A DNA stretch of 8,294 nucleotides from the NCBI GenBank assembly GCA_030147305.1, contig JASLAE010000008.1:1-8294 (forward strand), given 5' to 3'. Origin of the DNA: Cesiribacter sp. (lineage in GTDB: Bacteria > Bacteroidota > Bacteroidia > Cytophagales > Cyclobacteriaceae). A program made the translations under genes and the position numbers. This document shows, piece by piece, positions 1 to 6,159 of the stretch (within the stretch, counting starts at the first letter, position 1; each line of letters starts with the position of its first letter). Below the pieces are notes generated by a model. That model saw only the letters and a program-made list of their open reading frames with translations. It had not been told where the DNA came from and made no database searches.

Positions 1-225
1 GCCTTTTGGGTAATGCTTGGATGGAGCAAGTTTCTTGGGGGCAACTCCTCCAAGGAGTTAGCGAACAGAGGCTATTGCTGAGAAGAGGAAGTTTATTCCA
101 GCAGTATCTTTACAACATGTTTCCAATGCTTCCATCAAAAACAACAGCAATCATCCACCCGGCAAATTTCGTTCCGGTCCATAAGGATGAAGAGTTTGCC
201 GTGCAGCTGGTTGGTTTTCGTACAT
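1..225. other. Left-edge stretch without a supportable gene
   Basis: No convincing gene is visible. The plus strand has an open frame from the window edge to 326, but its last 100 bases lie antisense to the membrane-protein gene at 226-1167 and its translation resembles nothing I know. Two other plus frames close soon after the edge (stops near 11-13 and 79-81), so either could be the tail of a gene entering from the left. The minus strand has only frames of about 15-40 codons. A perfect 7-bp inverted repeat, AACTCCT-CCA-AGGAGTT, sits at 43-59 without a T-run on either side, so it does not look like an intrinsic terminator. Confidence 0.4.
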
Positions 226-1167
226 TTAATATTGATGAAGGGCAGCCTGTTCATCCTGTAATTTTAATGGTCCTTTCGGGGCAGATTGCTCGGGCATGGA
301 GGGATCTGTCTCACAGACGTTCCTGAAAATATCTGCCGTACAGCCAAGGCACAAAAGGTTGAAGGCAGGGATGATGAATATGGCCGGAACAACGCTATAA
401 CCTAAATAAGCCATGGCGACTATTTTGGCGGTAAGTGCCGTCATCATCAGGGTTAGGAACACAAAATAGACCGGCAGCATCAGGTAAGCCAGTGGTTTTT
501 TCTGTAACATCGTAATGGCCGACACAACAGCCAGCGGCAGCAATAAGGCCAAATCAAACCCCTGCACAATTAAAGTAGTATAATGCTCAACCTGTTGCGG
601 GATAATTGTACCATCTATCAGCGGAACTACCACAATACTCAGCCAGAGGAGTGCAATAGCCAAACTGATCATGAGTAAAATAATGGAAGCCCTGTTTAAA
701 GATCGTTGTGCTTTAAAGTGAGCATTAAGGCGCATTGGAGACAGATTGCTAAAGCAGCGGGCAAACGCAAAAAAAGAGGTGGAAAGTAGGAATACATAGG
801 CCAGGAACATTTCGTTGTACATGGCCATTGCTGTGTAAAAAAGGTAAGTGACCAGAAAATAACCAAGCACACCTGTGAGCAAAACCTTACCCCGGATGGC
901 ACCGCTTCTTGCCCATACCAGGGAGAAAAGCAGCAGGGGTATGCCGATACAAAGCGTTACATAATCCTGTGCAATGCCCTGAGGCGCCACCTCGGCAGAC
1001 ATATGCCGGTAGAGGCCCCGTCCGTAAACAGCAACGTTCAGTCCGCGAATGGATTCATGTGTAAAGGGGCCAGGCCCTTCACTGGAAAATATGCCAAGGG
1101 TGGTGACTACCGCAGCCATTACACAAATGCCTGCAACTAGCATGCTGGTGATGGTTTGATTTTTCAT
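226..1167 (-). CDS. Multi-pass membrane protein of unknown function
   Basis: A 313-residue integral membrane protein with about eight hydrophobic segments (roughly residues 8-28, 66-86, 94-114, 117-137, 160-184, 198-220, 227-252 and 257-278) and a short polar C-terminal tail (about 282-313). A loop between the first two segments carries RGLNVAVYGRGLY (41-53) and is followed by QGIAQDYVTL (63-72). I recall this combination, with the later YN-x-MFL and FAFAR stretches, from a family of uncharacterised membrane proteins in Bacteroidota and clostridia, but I know no function or family name. The start is ATG at 1165-1167, directly before the first hydrophobic segment; no Shine-Dalgarno sequence is evident. 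It lies 243 bp beyond the stress-protein gene on the same strand, with an intrinsic terminator between them, so it is probably transcribed separately. No catalytic or transport motif is visible. That it is a real membrane protein is nearly certain; its role is unknown. Confidence 0.85.
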   Translation of the reverse strand: MKNQTITSMLVAGICVMAAVVTTLGIFSSEGPGPFTHESIRGLNVAVYGRGLYRHMSAEVAPQGIAQDYVTLCIGIPLLLFSLVWARSGAIRGKVLLTGVLGYFLVTYLFYTAMAMYNEMFLAYVFLLSTSFFAFARCFSNLSPMRLNAHFKAQRSLNRASIILLMISLAIALLWLSIVVVPLIDGTIIPQQVEHYTTLIVQGFDLALLLPLAVVSAITMLQKKPLAYLMLPVYFVFLTLMMTALTAKIVAMAYLGYSVVPAIFIIPAFNLLCLGCTADIFRNVCETDPSMPEQSAPKGPLKLQDEQAALHQY

Positions 1168-1199
1168 GGCCTACCGCTAGATGTTATGGCCTGAAGCTA

Positions 1200-1216
1200 C
1201 CATGCAACCGGCATGG
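1200..1216 (-). repeat. Leader hairpin upstream of the membrane-protein gene
   Basis: A perfect 6-bp inverted repeat, CCATGC-AACCG-GCATGG on the plus strand, lies 32 bp upstream of the start codon at 1167. A second CCATG at 1220-1224 could also pair with the GCATGG arm (5-bp stem, 3-nt loop), giving two alternative structures. It may be an operator or a leader hairpin, or chance. No promoter boxes were recognised around it. Confidence 0.35.
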
Positions 1217-1325
1217 GTACCATGACTTGCATCATCTGACAGTATGATGTTGATTGTGCCCTTTGGAGAAGTTTTTAAATTGAGATGTCCAGCTTATGGA
1301 ATTACGTTGCTTATTTAGTTTTTCC

Positions 1326-1355
1326 AAATAAAAAAGGCATGCGCAGCAGCATGCC
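1326..1355 (-). terminator. Intrinsic terminator of the universal stress protein gene
   Basis: Read on the minus strand, GGCATGC, a 6-nt loop (TGCTGC) and GCATGCC form a perfect 7-bp stem, followed at once by TTTTTTATTT. The structure begins 55 bp past the stop codon of the stress-protein gene (1411-2274) and separates it from the downstream membrane-protein gene. A GC-rich stem running straight into a T-run is the classical factor-independent terminator. Confidence 0.88.
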
Positions 1356-1410
1356 ATATAATCAGCACTGTAATACAAGGAGGTAAACATGCCTGTGCCT
1401 CTAATAGCTG

Positions 1411-2274
1411 TCAATTTGCTGTGTTAGGCAAGGCCAGCAGGGGTACATGAGTCTGAAGTGCCATTTTACAAGTATTGCTTCTTTCCATCAGGCTTTCCCA
1501 AAAACTTGCTTTGTGAGGCACCATTACCAAAAGGTCTGCCTTATATTCTGAAATACCTCTGTCAATCCCATGCACCACATTGTTGTCACCTATATACTTA
1601 TAGGAATGCTCAATGTTGGTGAACAATGATTCCAGGTGAATAGAGGCCGGTGCCGAATCCATTTGAGCCCCATATTCTTCATGACCGTGATAAGCCCCCA
1701 CAGCTAGTTCCTCTTTTTCTTTTTCCACATGCAGTACCTGTAAGCGGGCATTAAAAGTGCATGCTATGTGCTGCAGCAATGTGAGTTGGTTATCGGAGGC
1801 TAAAAGGTGGTAATCACAGGCAAAGAGCATGCGGTTTAGTCCCGTGAAGACATAATCTTCCGGTACAGCCAGCAAGGGGAATTTTGCATGTCTGATAAGG
1901 CTGGTGATGGTGCTGCCGAAAAACAGGCTGCCTTCTACTTTTCTGGGTACACCCAGGATCACCAAATCTGCCGAAGCCCTTTCAACTTGTTCTTCCAGCG
2001 TCTCGTCTAAATCAGAAACGGTAGTAGACCAGTTTACGGTTAAATTATACCGGCGTGCGGTGTGCAGAGCCAGGCTGGCCAGGCGAGCTTTATTCTCGGC
2101 TATAAATCTGTTTTTCCTTTCCTCTGGCAGTAAGGAAACAGCGATGGGTGGGGGTAGTTGAAAAGCGTTATACAACACCAGCTTTGCCTGCATATCATGT
2201 GCAAGTGTTGCTGCATACGCCAGCGCATTGTTGGCTGCCCTGGAATAATCTGTTGCTACCAGTATCGTTTGCAT
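1411..2274 (-). CDS. Tandem-domain universal stress protein (UspA family)
   Basis: A 287-residue cytoplasmic protein made of two UspA-like domains (about 1-140 and 146-284). Domain 1 opens with the typical ILVATDYS strand-loop, whose Asp9 is the usual adenine-contacting residue, and ends with a FFGS...FPLLAVP segment. Domain 2 opens with MLFACDY (Asp154) and ends with VPLLALP. Family members usually respond to starvation, oxidative or energy stress, and some bind ATP. The canonical G-2x-G-9x-G(S/T) motif is degenerate in domain 1 (Gly108, Gly115 and Gly120-Ser121, wrong spacing) and absent from domain 2 (VMVPHKASFWESLMERS instead), so classical ATP binding is doubtful, at least in domain 2. 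This two-domain form is common in Bacteroidota. The ATG at 2272-2274 fits the family N-terminus exactly. A candidate -7 promoter box lies 22 bp upstream and a strong terminator follows, indicating a single-gene transcript. Confidence 0.93.
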   Translation of the reverse strand: MQTILVATDYSRAANNALAYAATLAHDMQAKLVLYNAFQLPPPIAVSLLPEERKNRFIAENKARLASLALHTARRYNLTVNWSTTVSDLDETLEEQVERASADLVILGVPRKVEGSLFFGSTITSLIRHAKFPLLAVPEDYVFTGLNRMLFACDYHLLASDNQLTLLQHIACTFNARLQVLHVEKEKEELAVGAYHGHEEYGAQMDSAPASIHLESLFTNIEHSYKYIGDNNVVHGIDRGISEYKADLLVMVPHKASFWESLMERSNTCKMALQTHVPLLALPNTAN

Positions 2275-2296
2275 GGCTTTGTGCTTAGGTAATAGT

Positions 2297-2304
2297 CAAA
2301 GTTA
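2297..2304 (-). promoter_or_regulatory. Candidate Bacteroidetes -7 promoter box for the stress protein gene
   Basis: On the minus strand this reads TAACTTTG, an exact match to the Bacteroidetes sigma-ABfr -7 consensus TAnnTTTG. It sits 22 bp upstream of the ATG, implying a short 5' leader. The matching -33 element (TTTG or TTG about 19-22 bp further upstream) is not clear: the nearest candidate is TTTA at a shorter distance (2321-2324). The call therefore rests on the -7 box and its position. Confidence 0.5.
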
Positions 2305-2433
2305 AAGAGGGTAGTTTCGCTAAAGTATGATCTATATTGTCCGGAAAGATGATCTTGCTCAGCTGGTAAAAGCATCCTATGCATTAAAGGACGCTGTCTT
2401 AAGCATGGCACAGCAGAAAAATCGGTTCCGTAT

Positions 2434-2470
2434 AAAAAGCAAACAACCCCGGTGGTTGGCCGGGGCTGTT
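2434..2470 (-). terminator. Strong intrinsic terminator of the secreted beta-helix gene
   Basis: On the minus strand, AACAGCCCCGG, a 7-nt loop (CCAACCA) and CCGGGGTTGTT form an 11-bp stem with one G-U pair, followed by TGCTTTTT. It starts 38 bp after the stop codon of the 2509-5073 gene. Stem, GC content and T-run are all textbook. It also separates this transcript from the stress-protein promoter that follows on the same strand. Confidence 0.92.
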
Positions 2471-2508
2471 GATTCGGGTGAACAAAAAGAATAGAAATGG
2501 ACAGCTTT

Positions 2509-5073
2509 TTATTTCTTTAAAAGCTTGATGGTTTGTTGCTGAAGTCCATTAACCACCTGAATCAGGTACATGCCAGGCTGCAGGGCTTTGCGGGTAAGGT
2601 CAAGGCGAAAGATGTTTTGCTGCCCTGCCTGTACGTTTTCACTCAGCTGGATTCTTCCAGCCATGTCCATTAGCTGTACCGAAACATTGCCGCTAAAGTC
2701 TTTGCTCAGTTCTATGTCTACAAAGTTGCTGGCCGGGTTAGGATAAGCAGATACTGTTGCAAAACTTGCCAGGCTGCTGTCTTCATCAGCAACACGTGCC
2801 GTGCTGCCAGTTGAAGTGTTTACGGTTGCTTCGTTAGAGTAAGCAGAATAACCATCGCTTCCTTTAGCCCTTATTTTAAAGCTGTACGTTTGACCCTTGG
2901 CCACACTTACGGTATAGGTGGTTTTGTTGGGCCCTGTGCTGCCTACCTGTTTGTAGCTGGTGGTGCCGTTGGTGCTCATGAAGATTTCAAAACCAGATTC
3001 GCTGCTGCTATTGTCCTTCCAGCTTAGGCCTACTGCTGTGTTATAGGAATTTAGTTTGCCAGCCAATGCTGTAGGGGCTCCCAGGCTGTTGCTTTCGGTA
3101 TTTTCATTTTCACCTTCACTGGCGGTAGTAGTACCATTGGTGCCGGCTTCATTAGAGTAGGCAGAGTAGCCGGAGCTGTTTTTCGCTCTCAGTCGTACGT
3201 AATAGGTATTGCTGGTAGAAAGACCGCCTACAGTATAGCTGATTTTGTTGGAGCCTGTACTACCTACCACTTTATAGCTGGTGCTGCTGGTTCTCATCGA
3301 GATCTCGAAACCAGACTCGTTGCTGCTATTGTCTTTCCAGGTAAGGGAAACACTGCCATTGCTGTTGAGCTTTGCCGTTACATTGCTTGGTGCAGCTAAA
3401 CCAGAAGGGCTGGTGGGAGCAGTAGTAGAGCCTACTACCACATTAACATCATCATAGGAAGATGCGCCAGTGTTGTCTTTGGCTGTTAGGCGAAAGGTGT
3501 AAGTACCTTCTACCAGGTTGCTCAGGCCTAGGTTTTGAGTGGTGGTACCACTCATGGTTGCGGCTGGGCCGCTTACTTTTGTCCAGGCAATAGAAGCGAT
3601 AGAGCCATCTGCGTCTGTTGCAGACCCCGTAAGAGAAGTGCTGTTGGTTGGCAGGGTTAAAGCCTTGTCTGAACCAGCTGAAACCACGGGCAGGCTGTTG
3701 GTATTACGAATGTTGCCGCTGTACTCATAAGCACCTACATCCCAGCTGTTGCCTTGAGGACGAGGCGTGCGGTTGTGGTCGAAATTGAAGTGGTTTAGCT
3801 GAGTGCCTTTTTCTACTGCAGGACTTATTTGTTGTAGCTGATAATTATTATTAGCCGGATCTACGAACATTGCATCTTTTACCGTAGCTACAAACAGGTT
3901 ATTGCTTTGTGTATATTTTACTTCATTGCTGATGATGTAGAGGTACTGGTTCTTATTGTAGTAGTCAATGCTCAGGCTGGCGGGTGCTACCAGCAGGTTA
4001 TTATTGAACGTATTGCCTACTGAGTTTCTGGAGTACATGCGGATGCCATCTCTGCCCGGAGACACTACTGTGTTATTGTGTGCATGAAAGCCGGTATTAG
4101 GTGTAAGTGCGCTTCTTTCGTCGATGAATATGCCATCGTAACCAGGGCGTACTACCAGGTTGTTGTACATGTAGACATTGCCAAGGCCAAAGCAGTTAAT
4201 GCCCATGCCAGAACCTTCAATAATTTTGTTGTTGTAGTATTTTCCGTTTGCACCGCCACCGATCATAAGCCCATTGTTCTGCACAGCCTTGAAGGGATTC
4301 TGGCCATAGCGGAAAATGGTATTGTTGTAAACTTCAATATCTTTAGTGGCTGAAGAAACCTGGATGCCATCTGCATCGGTGTATTCCACCCGGTTGTTGA
4401 AGACCCTGAGCCCTTCAATCAGGTGAGGGTATTTTGTACCACATGGCAGTGATTTACCAGTATAAGAGGTGCTGCCAATGTACATACCCTCTCCGTAGGT
4501 GTGGTGAATGTAGTTATCGTGAATGGAAACATTGCGCATCACAAAGTTTTCCCTGTAATACTGTGGGTTGTCGCAGGTTGGATCAATTTTCGCCATGATC
4601 CCTGCAAAACCTGCATCTGCAATTTCAATGTGGTCAATCTCGAAGTCGCTTTCAGTAACATACATGGCAGAACCTTTGCCGGCATTGCGGATTAAGAAGC
4701 CAAATTCATGCCCGGGGTCTCCTGTGCCGGTTACACGAAAGTACTTGCAGCTTTCAAAAACAAACGTTCCATCTATATCGGGATTATCAAAAATTACCTG
4801 CCCGCCGCAGTTCTTGAAAGTGATGGGCTGATCCTGCGTTCCTTTGAAACCGATAAGTTTAAGTCTGCCGCGCACACCGGATTTAATACAAACGGTGCTA
4901 CCGGGTTTTACAGCAGGCACGTCTACGGCTCTTATAAAGCCTTGTGACGGAGTAATGGTGTAATCGCAGTTACAGTCCTGAGATAGTGCGGAAAAGGGGA
5001 GGAGGAAGAGTAAAACAAGTGCAGAGCTTGTAATAAAATTCAGCAGATTTGATGAATTAGAGTTAGTACGCAT
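2509..5073 (-). CDS. Secreted right-handed beta-helix protein with PKD-like, two FN3 and T9SS sorting domains
   Basis: An 854-residue exported protein. Residues 1-31 are a signal peptide with likely cleavage at SALS|Q. Residues about 33-455 form a right-handed parallel beta-helix: an Asn ladder of the form NN(T/L/K)(V/I) recurs near residues 226, 250, 281, 304, 333 and 358, and the region ends with the RPQGNSWDVGAYEY signature usual for such proteins. Residues about 461-548 are a PKD/Ig-like domain (VSAGSDKALTLP...GTYTFRLTAKDNTG). Two fibronectin type III domains follow (about 558-648 and 665-755). Residues about 774-854 are a T9SS type A sorting domain (SAYPNPASN, GMYLIQV, terminal KLLKK), directing crossing of the outer membrane and usually surface attachment or release. 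Beta-helix proteins of this type are often polysaccharide lyases, hydrolases or epimerases, but no catalytic signature can be assigned. The N-terminal part is Cys-rich (34, 36, 63, 89, 109), suggesting disulfides. The ATG at 5071-5073 is the only start giving a signal peptide. No clear promoter box was found; the 711 bp upstream are gene-free and hairpin-rich. Confidence 0.93.
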   Translation of the reverse strand: MRTNSNSSNLLNFITSSALVLLFLLPFSALSQDCNCDYTITPSQGFIRAVDVPAVKPGSTVCIKSGVRGRLKLIGFKGTQDQPITFKNCGGQVIFDNPDIDGTFVFESCKYFRVTGTGDPGHEFGFLIRNAGKGSAMYVTESDFEIDHIEIADAGFAGIMAKIDPTCDNPQYYRENFVMRNVSIHDNYIHHTYGEGMYIGSTSYTGKSLPCGTKYPHLIEGLRVFNNRVEYTDADGIQVSSATKDIEVYNNTIFRYGQNPFKAVQNNGLMIGGGANGKYYNNKIIEGSGMGINCFGLGNVYMYNNLVVRPGYDGIFIDERSALTPNTGFHAHNNTVVSPGRDGIRMYSRNSVGNTFNNNLLVAPASLSIDYYNKNQYLYIISNEVKYTQSNNLFVATVKDAMFVDPANNNYQLQQISPAVEKGTQLNHFNFDHNRTPRPQGNSWDVGAYEYSGNIRNTNSLPVVSAGSDKALTLPTNSTSLTGSATDADGSIASIAWTKVSGPAATMSGTTTQNLGLSNLVEGTYTFRLTAKDNTGASSYDDVNVVVGSTTAPTSPSGLAAPSNVTAKLNSNGSVSLTWKDNSSNESGFEISMRTSSTSYKVVGSTGSNKISYTVGGLSTSNTYYVRLRAKNSSGYSAYSNEAGTNGTTTASEGENENTESNSLGAPTALAGKLNSYNTAVGLSWKDNSSSESGFEIFMSTNGTTSYKQVGSTGPNKTTYTVSVAKGQTYSFKIRAKGSDGYSAYSNEATVNTSTGSTARVADEDSSLASFATVSAYPNPASNFVDIELSKDFSGNVSVQLMDMAGRIQLSENVQAGQQNIFRLDLTRKALQPGMYLIQVVNGLQQQTIKLLKK
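2809..3402 (-). repeat. Tandem duplicated fibronectin type III modules inside the beta-helix gene
   Basis: Residues 558-648 and 665-755 are two copies of one FN3 domain at a spacing of 106 residues (318 bp): Trp579 aligns with Trp685 and Asn641 with Asn747. Blocks nearly identical in both are WKDNSSxESGFEI, TSYKxVGSTGxNK and GYSAYSNEA. They are joined by a low-complexity Glu/Asn/Ser linker (about 648-664). The similarity indicates an internal duplication; such modules commonly act as spacers or carbohydrate-surface accessory domains. Confidence 0.85.
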
Positions 5074-5317
5074 GCAGCAAATTCTTATAGCGTTAATATT
5101 GGATTATACAGTTATCAACTTTTGTAGCGTATGGCTGAAGATCAATACTTCAATGGCAAGTGGCTGAACAAGAAGTCGTTGTTAACGTGATGCAATATTA
5201 AGGGCTGGTACTGATAAAAAAATTGCTGTATAAAGTATATAGACAGAGCGTTATTTTATGTCATTAATTCTCATTAGTGTGGCGTAAAATACACTAGCAA
5301 GGACTAACGGTCCATGT

Positions 5318-5342
5318 AAGTTGTGGAAGGCTTCTACAACTT
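5318..5342. repeat. 25-bp near-perfect palindrome
   Basis: The arms AAGTTGTGGAAG and CTTCTACAACTT flank a single central G; 11 of 12 positions are complementary and the remaining one is a G-T pair. The tiny centre fits a dimeric-protein operator better than an RNA hairpin. The adjacent TTTTGCTTAAT on the plus strand is only mildly terminator-like. The 9-mer CAACTTTTG at its right edge (5337-5345) also occurs at 5116-5124, 43 bp from the beta-helix start codon. Confidence 0.5.
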
Positions 5343-5479
5343 TTGCTTAATAAGTCAAATGGCTTAAGAAAAAGTACAATGAAAATAAAAGGTGTGGAAA
5401 AGTAGAACAATGTAAGAATCACACTGCCTGCTGTTATTTTTTTTGAAAAAAGTGAAGATTTATCAATAAAGGCACGACA

Positions 5480-5516
5480 AAAGCAGGTGGGGAAATGAGC
5501 TGCTTTATATTTTTTA
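5480..5516 (+). terminator. Possible plus-strand intrinsic terminator
   Basis: AAAGCAG (5480-5486) and CTGCTTT (5500-5506) form a perfect 7-bp stem around a 13-nt loop and are followed on the plus strand by ATATTTTTTA. The shape is terminator-like, but no plus-strand gene precedes it. It would need an unannotated small RNA upstream, or it may simply be an inverted repeat. Confidence 0.35.
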
Positions 5517-5520
5517 CGGT

Positions 5521-5639
5521 TGGGTGCCAGCTATTTAAGGAATAGCCCACCTACTTGTGGTACTTTCTTTAGGTGGTGATAACAACACCTGTAACATATT
5601 TGCTGGTTGGTTACCAGCTTTGCTTACAATGGGTAAGCA
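5521..5639. repeat. Cluster of short hairpins with shared GCT...AGC design
   Basis: Three 17-nt hairpins have a perfect 6-bp stem, a 5-nt loop, and arms beginning GCT and ending AGC: GCTATT-TAAGG-AATAGC (5530-5546), GCTGGT-TGGTT-ACCAGC (5602-5618) and GCTTAC-AATGG-GTAAGC (5622-5638, extended by one more pair to 5621-5639). The first also has an outer stem, TGGGTG with CACCTA (5521-5526 with 5548-5553). Between the first and second lies AGGTG...CACCT (5571-5590). CCACCTA (5547-5553) can alternatively pair with TAGGTGG (5570-5576), so the segments form mutually exclusive structures. Stem sequences differ while pairing is kept, which is the pattern expected of a selected structure. Confidence 0.55.
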
Positions 5640-5657
5640 TGCTGCATTTAAATCTAA

Positions 5658-5707
5658 GAAAGGCTTTTAACAGTGGCGAACTTAAGTGCTACCGTTAAAA
5701 GCCTTTC
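5658..5707 (-). terminator. Long hairpin, probable terminator of the small lipoprotein gene
   Basis: GAAAGGCTTTTAAC (5658-5671) and GTTAAAAGCCTTTC (5694-5707) form a perfect 14-bp stem. After one mismatch it continues inward for five or six more pairs, some of them G-U. It starts 77 bp past the stop of the 5785-6159 gene. On the minus strand the stem runs into TTAGATTTAAA, only moderately T-rich, so terminator function is likely but not certain. Part of the U-rich sequence lies within the stem, as in some bidirectional terminators. Confidence 0.5.
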
Positions 5708-5784
5708 CGGAAGTCTTGCTTCTATCAGCAAAACTATCAGGTAAAATCAAATACGTTAAGTTTTGCCTTAAGGTTTTTTATAAA

Positions 5785-6159
5785 CTAATTATTTAAGGGG
5801 GCACCTACTGGTACGGCGCAGTCATGGCCAGGTTCTCCATGAGGCGGGTTGGTACCTTCTGCAACTGCGCCTCCTGCCGGAGCTGCCTGTGCAGCAGGTG
5901 CGGGAGATTGAAATGCTGGCATTTGTAAATTAGGTTGTGGCAGGGCAGGGGTGGTTAGCGGAGCGCCTACTTCTATATCGCAACGGTGGTTTGGTTGACC
6001 GTGAGGTGGATTGAGCGCAACAGTATTTGCTGCAGGAGCAGTAGTGGCAGGAGCAACCGTAGTGGTGGCGGTGTTCCTGTTTTCTGATTCTCCTTTAGAA
6101 CAGCCCATGATTGTAAGGGTAAGGGCTGCAGCCATGAACAGACTCGATGCTTTTTTCAT
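5785..6159 (-). CDS. Small lipoprotein with two NPPHGxPxHxC motifs
   Basis: A 124-residue lipoprotein precursor. Residues 1-19 are a signal peptide with a lipobox-like TIMGC; Cys20 is the likely lipidated residue. After a Thr/Ala/Pro-rich linker (about 30-48) comes NPPHGQPNHRCDIEVGAPL (50-68); after a second Pro/Ala/Gln-rich linker comes NPPHGEPGHDCAVPVGAPL (104-122), ending two residues later. Each copy has the spacing His-x4-His-x-Cys (His53, His58, Cys60 and His107, His112, Cys114). I recall single or multiple copies of this motif in many small Bacteroidota lipoproteins and secreted proteins, but I know no established function. Metal binding or a disulfide between Cys60 and Cys114 is inference. 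The linkers look disordered, so the motifs are probably the functional part. The ATG at 6157-6159 gives a proper Lys-Lys signal peptide. It is flanked by 301 bp toward the GH26 gene and by a long hairpin downstream, so it is probably monocistronic. Confidence 0.88.
   Translation of the reverse strand: MKKASSLFMAAALTLTIMGCSKGESENRNTATTTVAPATTAPAANTVALNPPHGQPNHRCDIEVGAPLTTPALPQPNLQMPAFQSPAPAAQAAPAGGAVAEGTNPPHGEPGHDCAVPVGAPLNN
5794..6015 (-). repeat. Two copies of the Hx4HxC motif within the small lipoprotein gene
   Basis: Residues 49-68 (bases 5956-6015) and 103-122 (bases 5794-5853) are two 20-residue copies at a spacing of 54 residues. They agree at Asn-Pro-Pro-His-Gly, Pro, His, Cys and Val-Gly-Ala-Pro-Leu, differing mainly at Gln/Glu, Asn/Gly, Arg/Asp, Asp-Ile/Ala-Val and Glu/Pro. 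The intervening linker is not repeated, pointing to selection on the motif itself. Confidence 0.85.

Larger units (their letters stand above)
5074..5784. other. 711-bp gene-free, hairpin-rich intergenic region
   Basis: Neither strand has a coding frame of convincing length (the best near the beta-helix start is a 19-codon frame at 5131-5190). The left part (5074-5270) is AT-rich and unstructured to the eye. From 5275 onward inverted repeats are dense: 5275-5296, 5318-5342, 5480-5506, 5521-5553, 5571-5590, 5602-5618, 5621-5639, 5658-5707, 5716-5731 and 5740-5767. Some may be terminators, but the number exceeds what the two flanking minus-strand genes need. A TAnnTTTG match on the minus strand (TAGTTTTG, 5729-5736) could start a transcript running through the hairpins toward the beta-helix gene, though no -33 element at the usual spacing was found. 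I recognise no known RNA: core motifs of tmRNA, RNase P RNA and SRP RNA are absent. Confidence 0.6.

Noticed and set aside
6..326. Plus-strand open frame of 106 codons at the left edge
   Set aside because: It overlaps the 3' end of the membrane-protein gene antisense by 100 bp, uses a TTG start, and its translation has no recognisable features. It is probably a chance frame, though the tail of a gene entering from the left cannot be excluded.
1232..1414. Minus-strand open frame of 60 codons after the stress protein
   Set aside because: It contains the intrinsic terminator at 1326-1355 and its composition is not protein-like.
2327..2494. Plus-strand open frame of 55 codons beginning MIYIVRKDDL, divergent from the stress protein
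   Set aside because: Its composition is plausible, but it runs through the strong minus-strand terminator at 2434-2470 and has no matching promoter or family resemblance. A near -7 match (TAGTTTCG, 2312-2319) lies too close to the start to convince. Conservation in relatives would revive it.
3539..4947. Several plus-strand open frames of 60-90 codons within the beta-helix gene
   Set aside because: They lie antisense to a well-supported modular gene and their translations have no domain features.
5664..5702. Integron attC-like site (TTTTAAC ... GTTAAAA)
   Set aside because: The 7-mers resemble RYYYAAC/GTTRRRY but fail at the outer position of each. The spacing is too short, there are no L boxes with the expected extrahelical bases, and no integrase or cassette is present.
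5700..5725. SRP RNA-like CCGGAAG core
   Set aside because: Only the short CCGGAAG string matches; the surrounding conserved hairpin of SRP RNA is missing.
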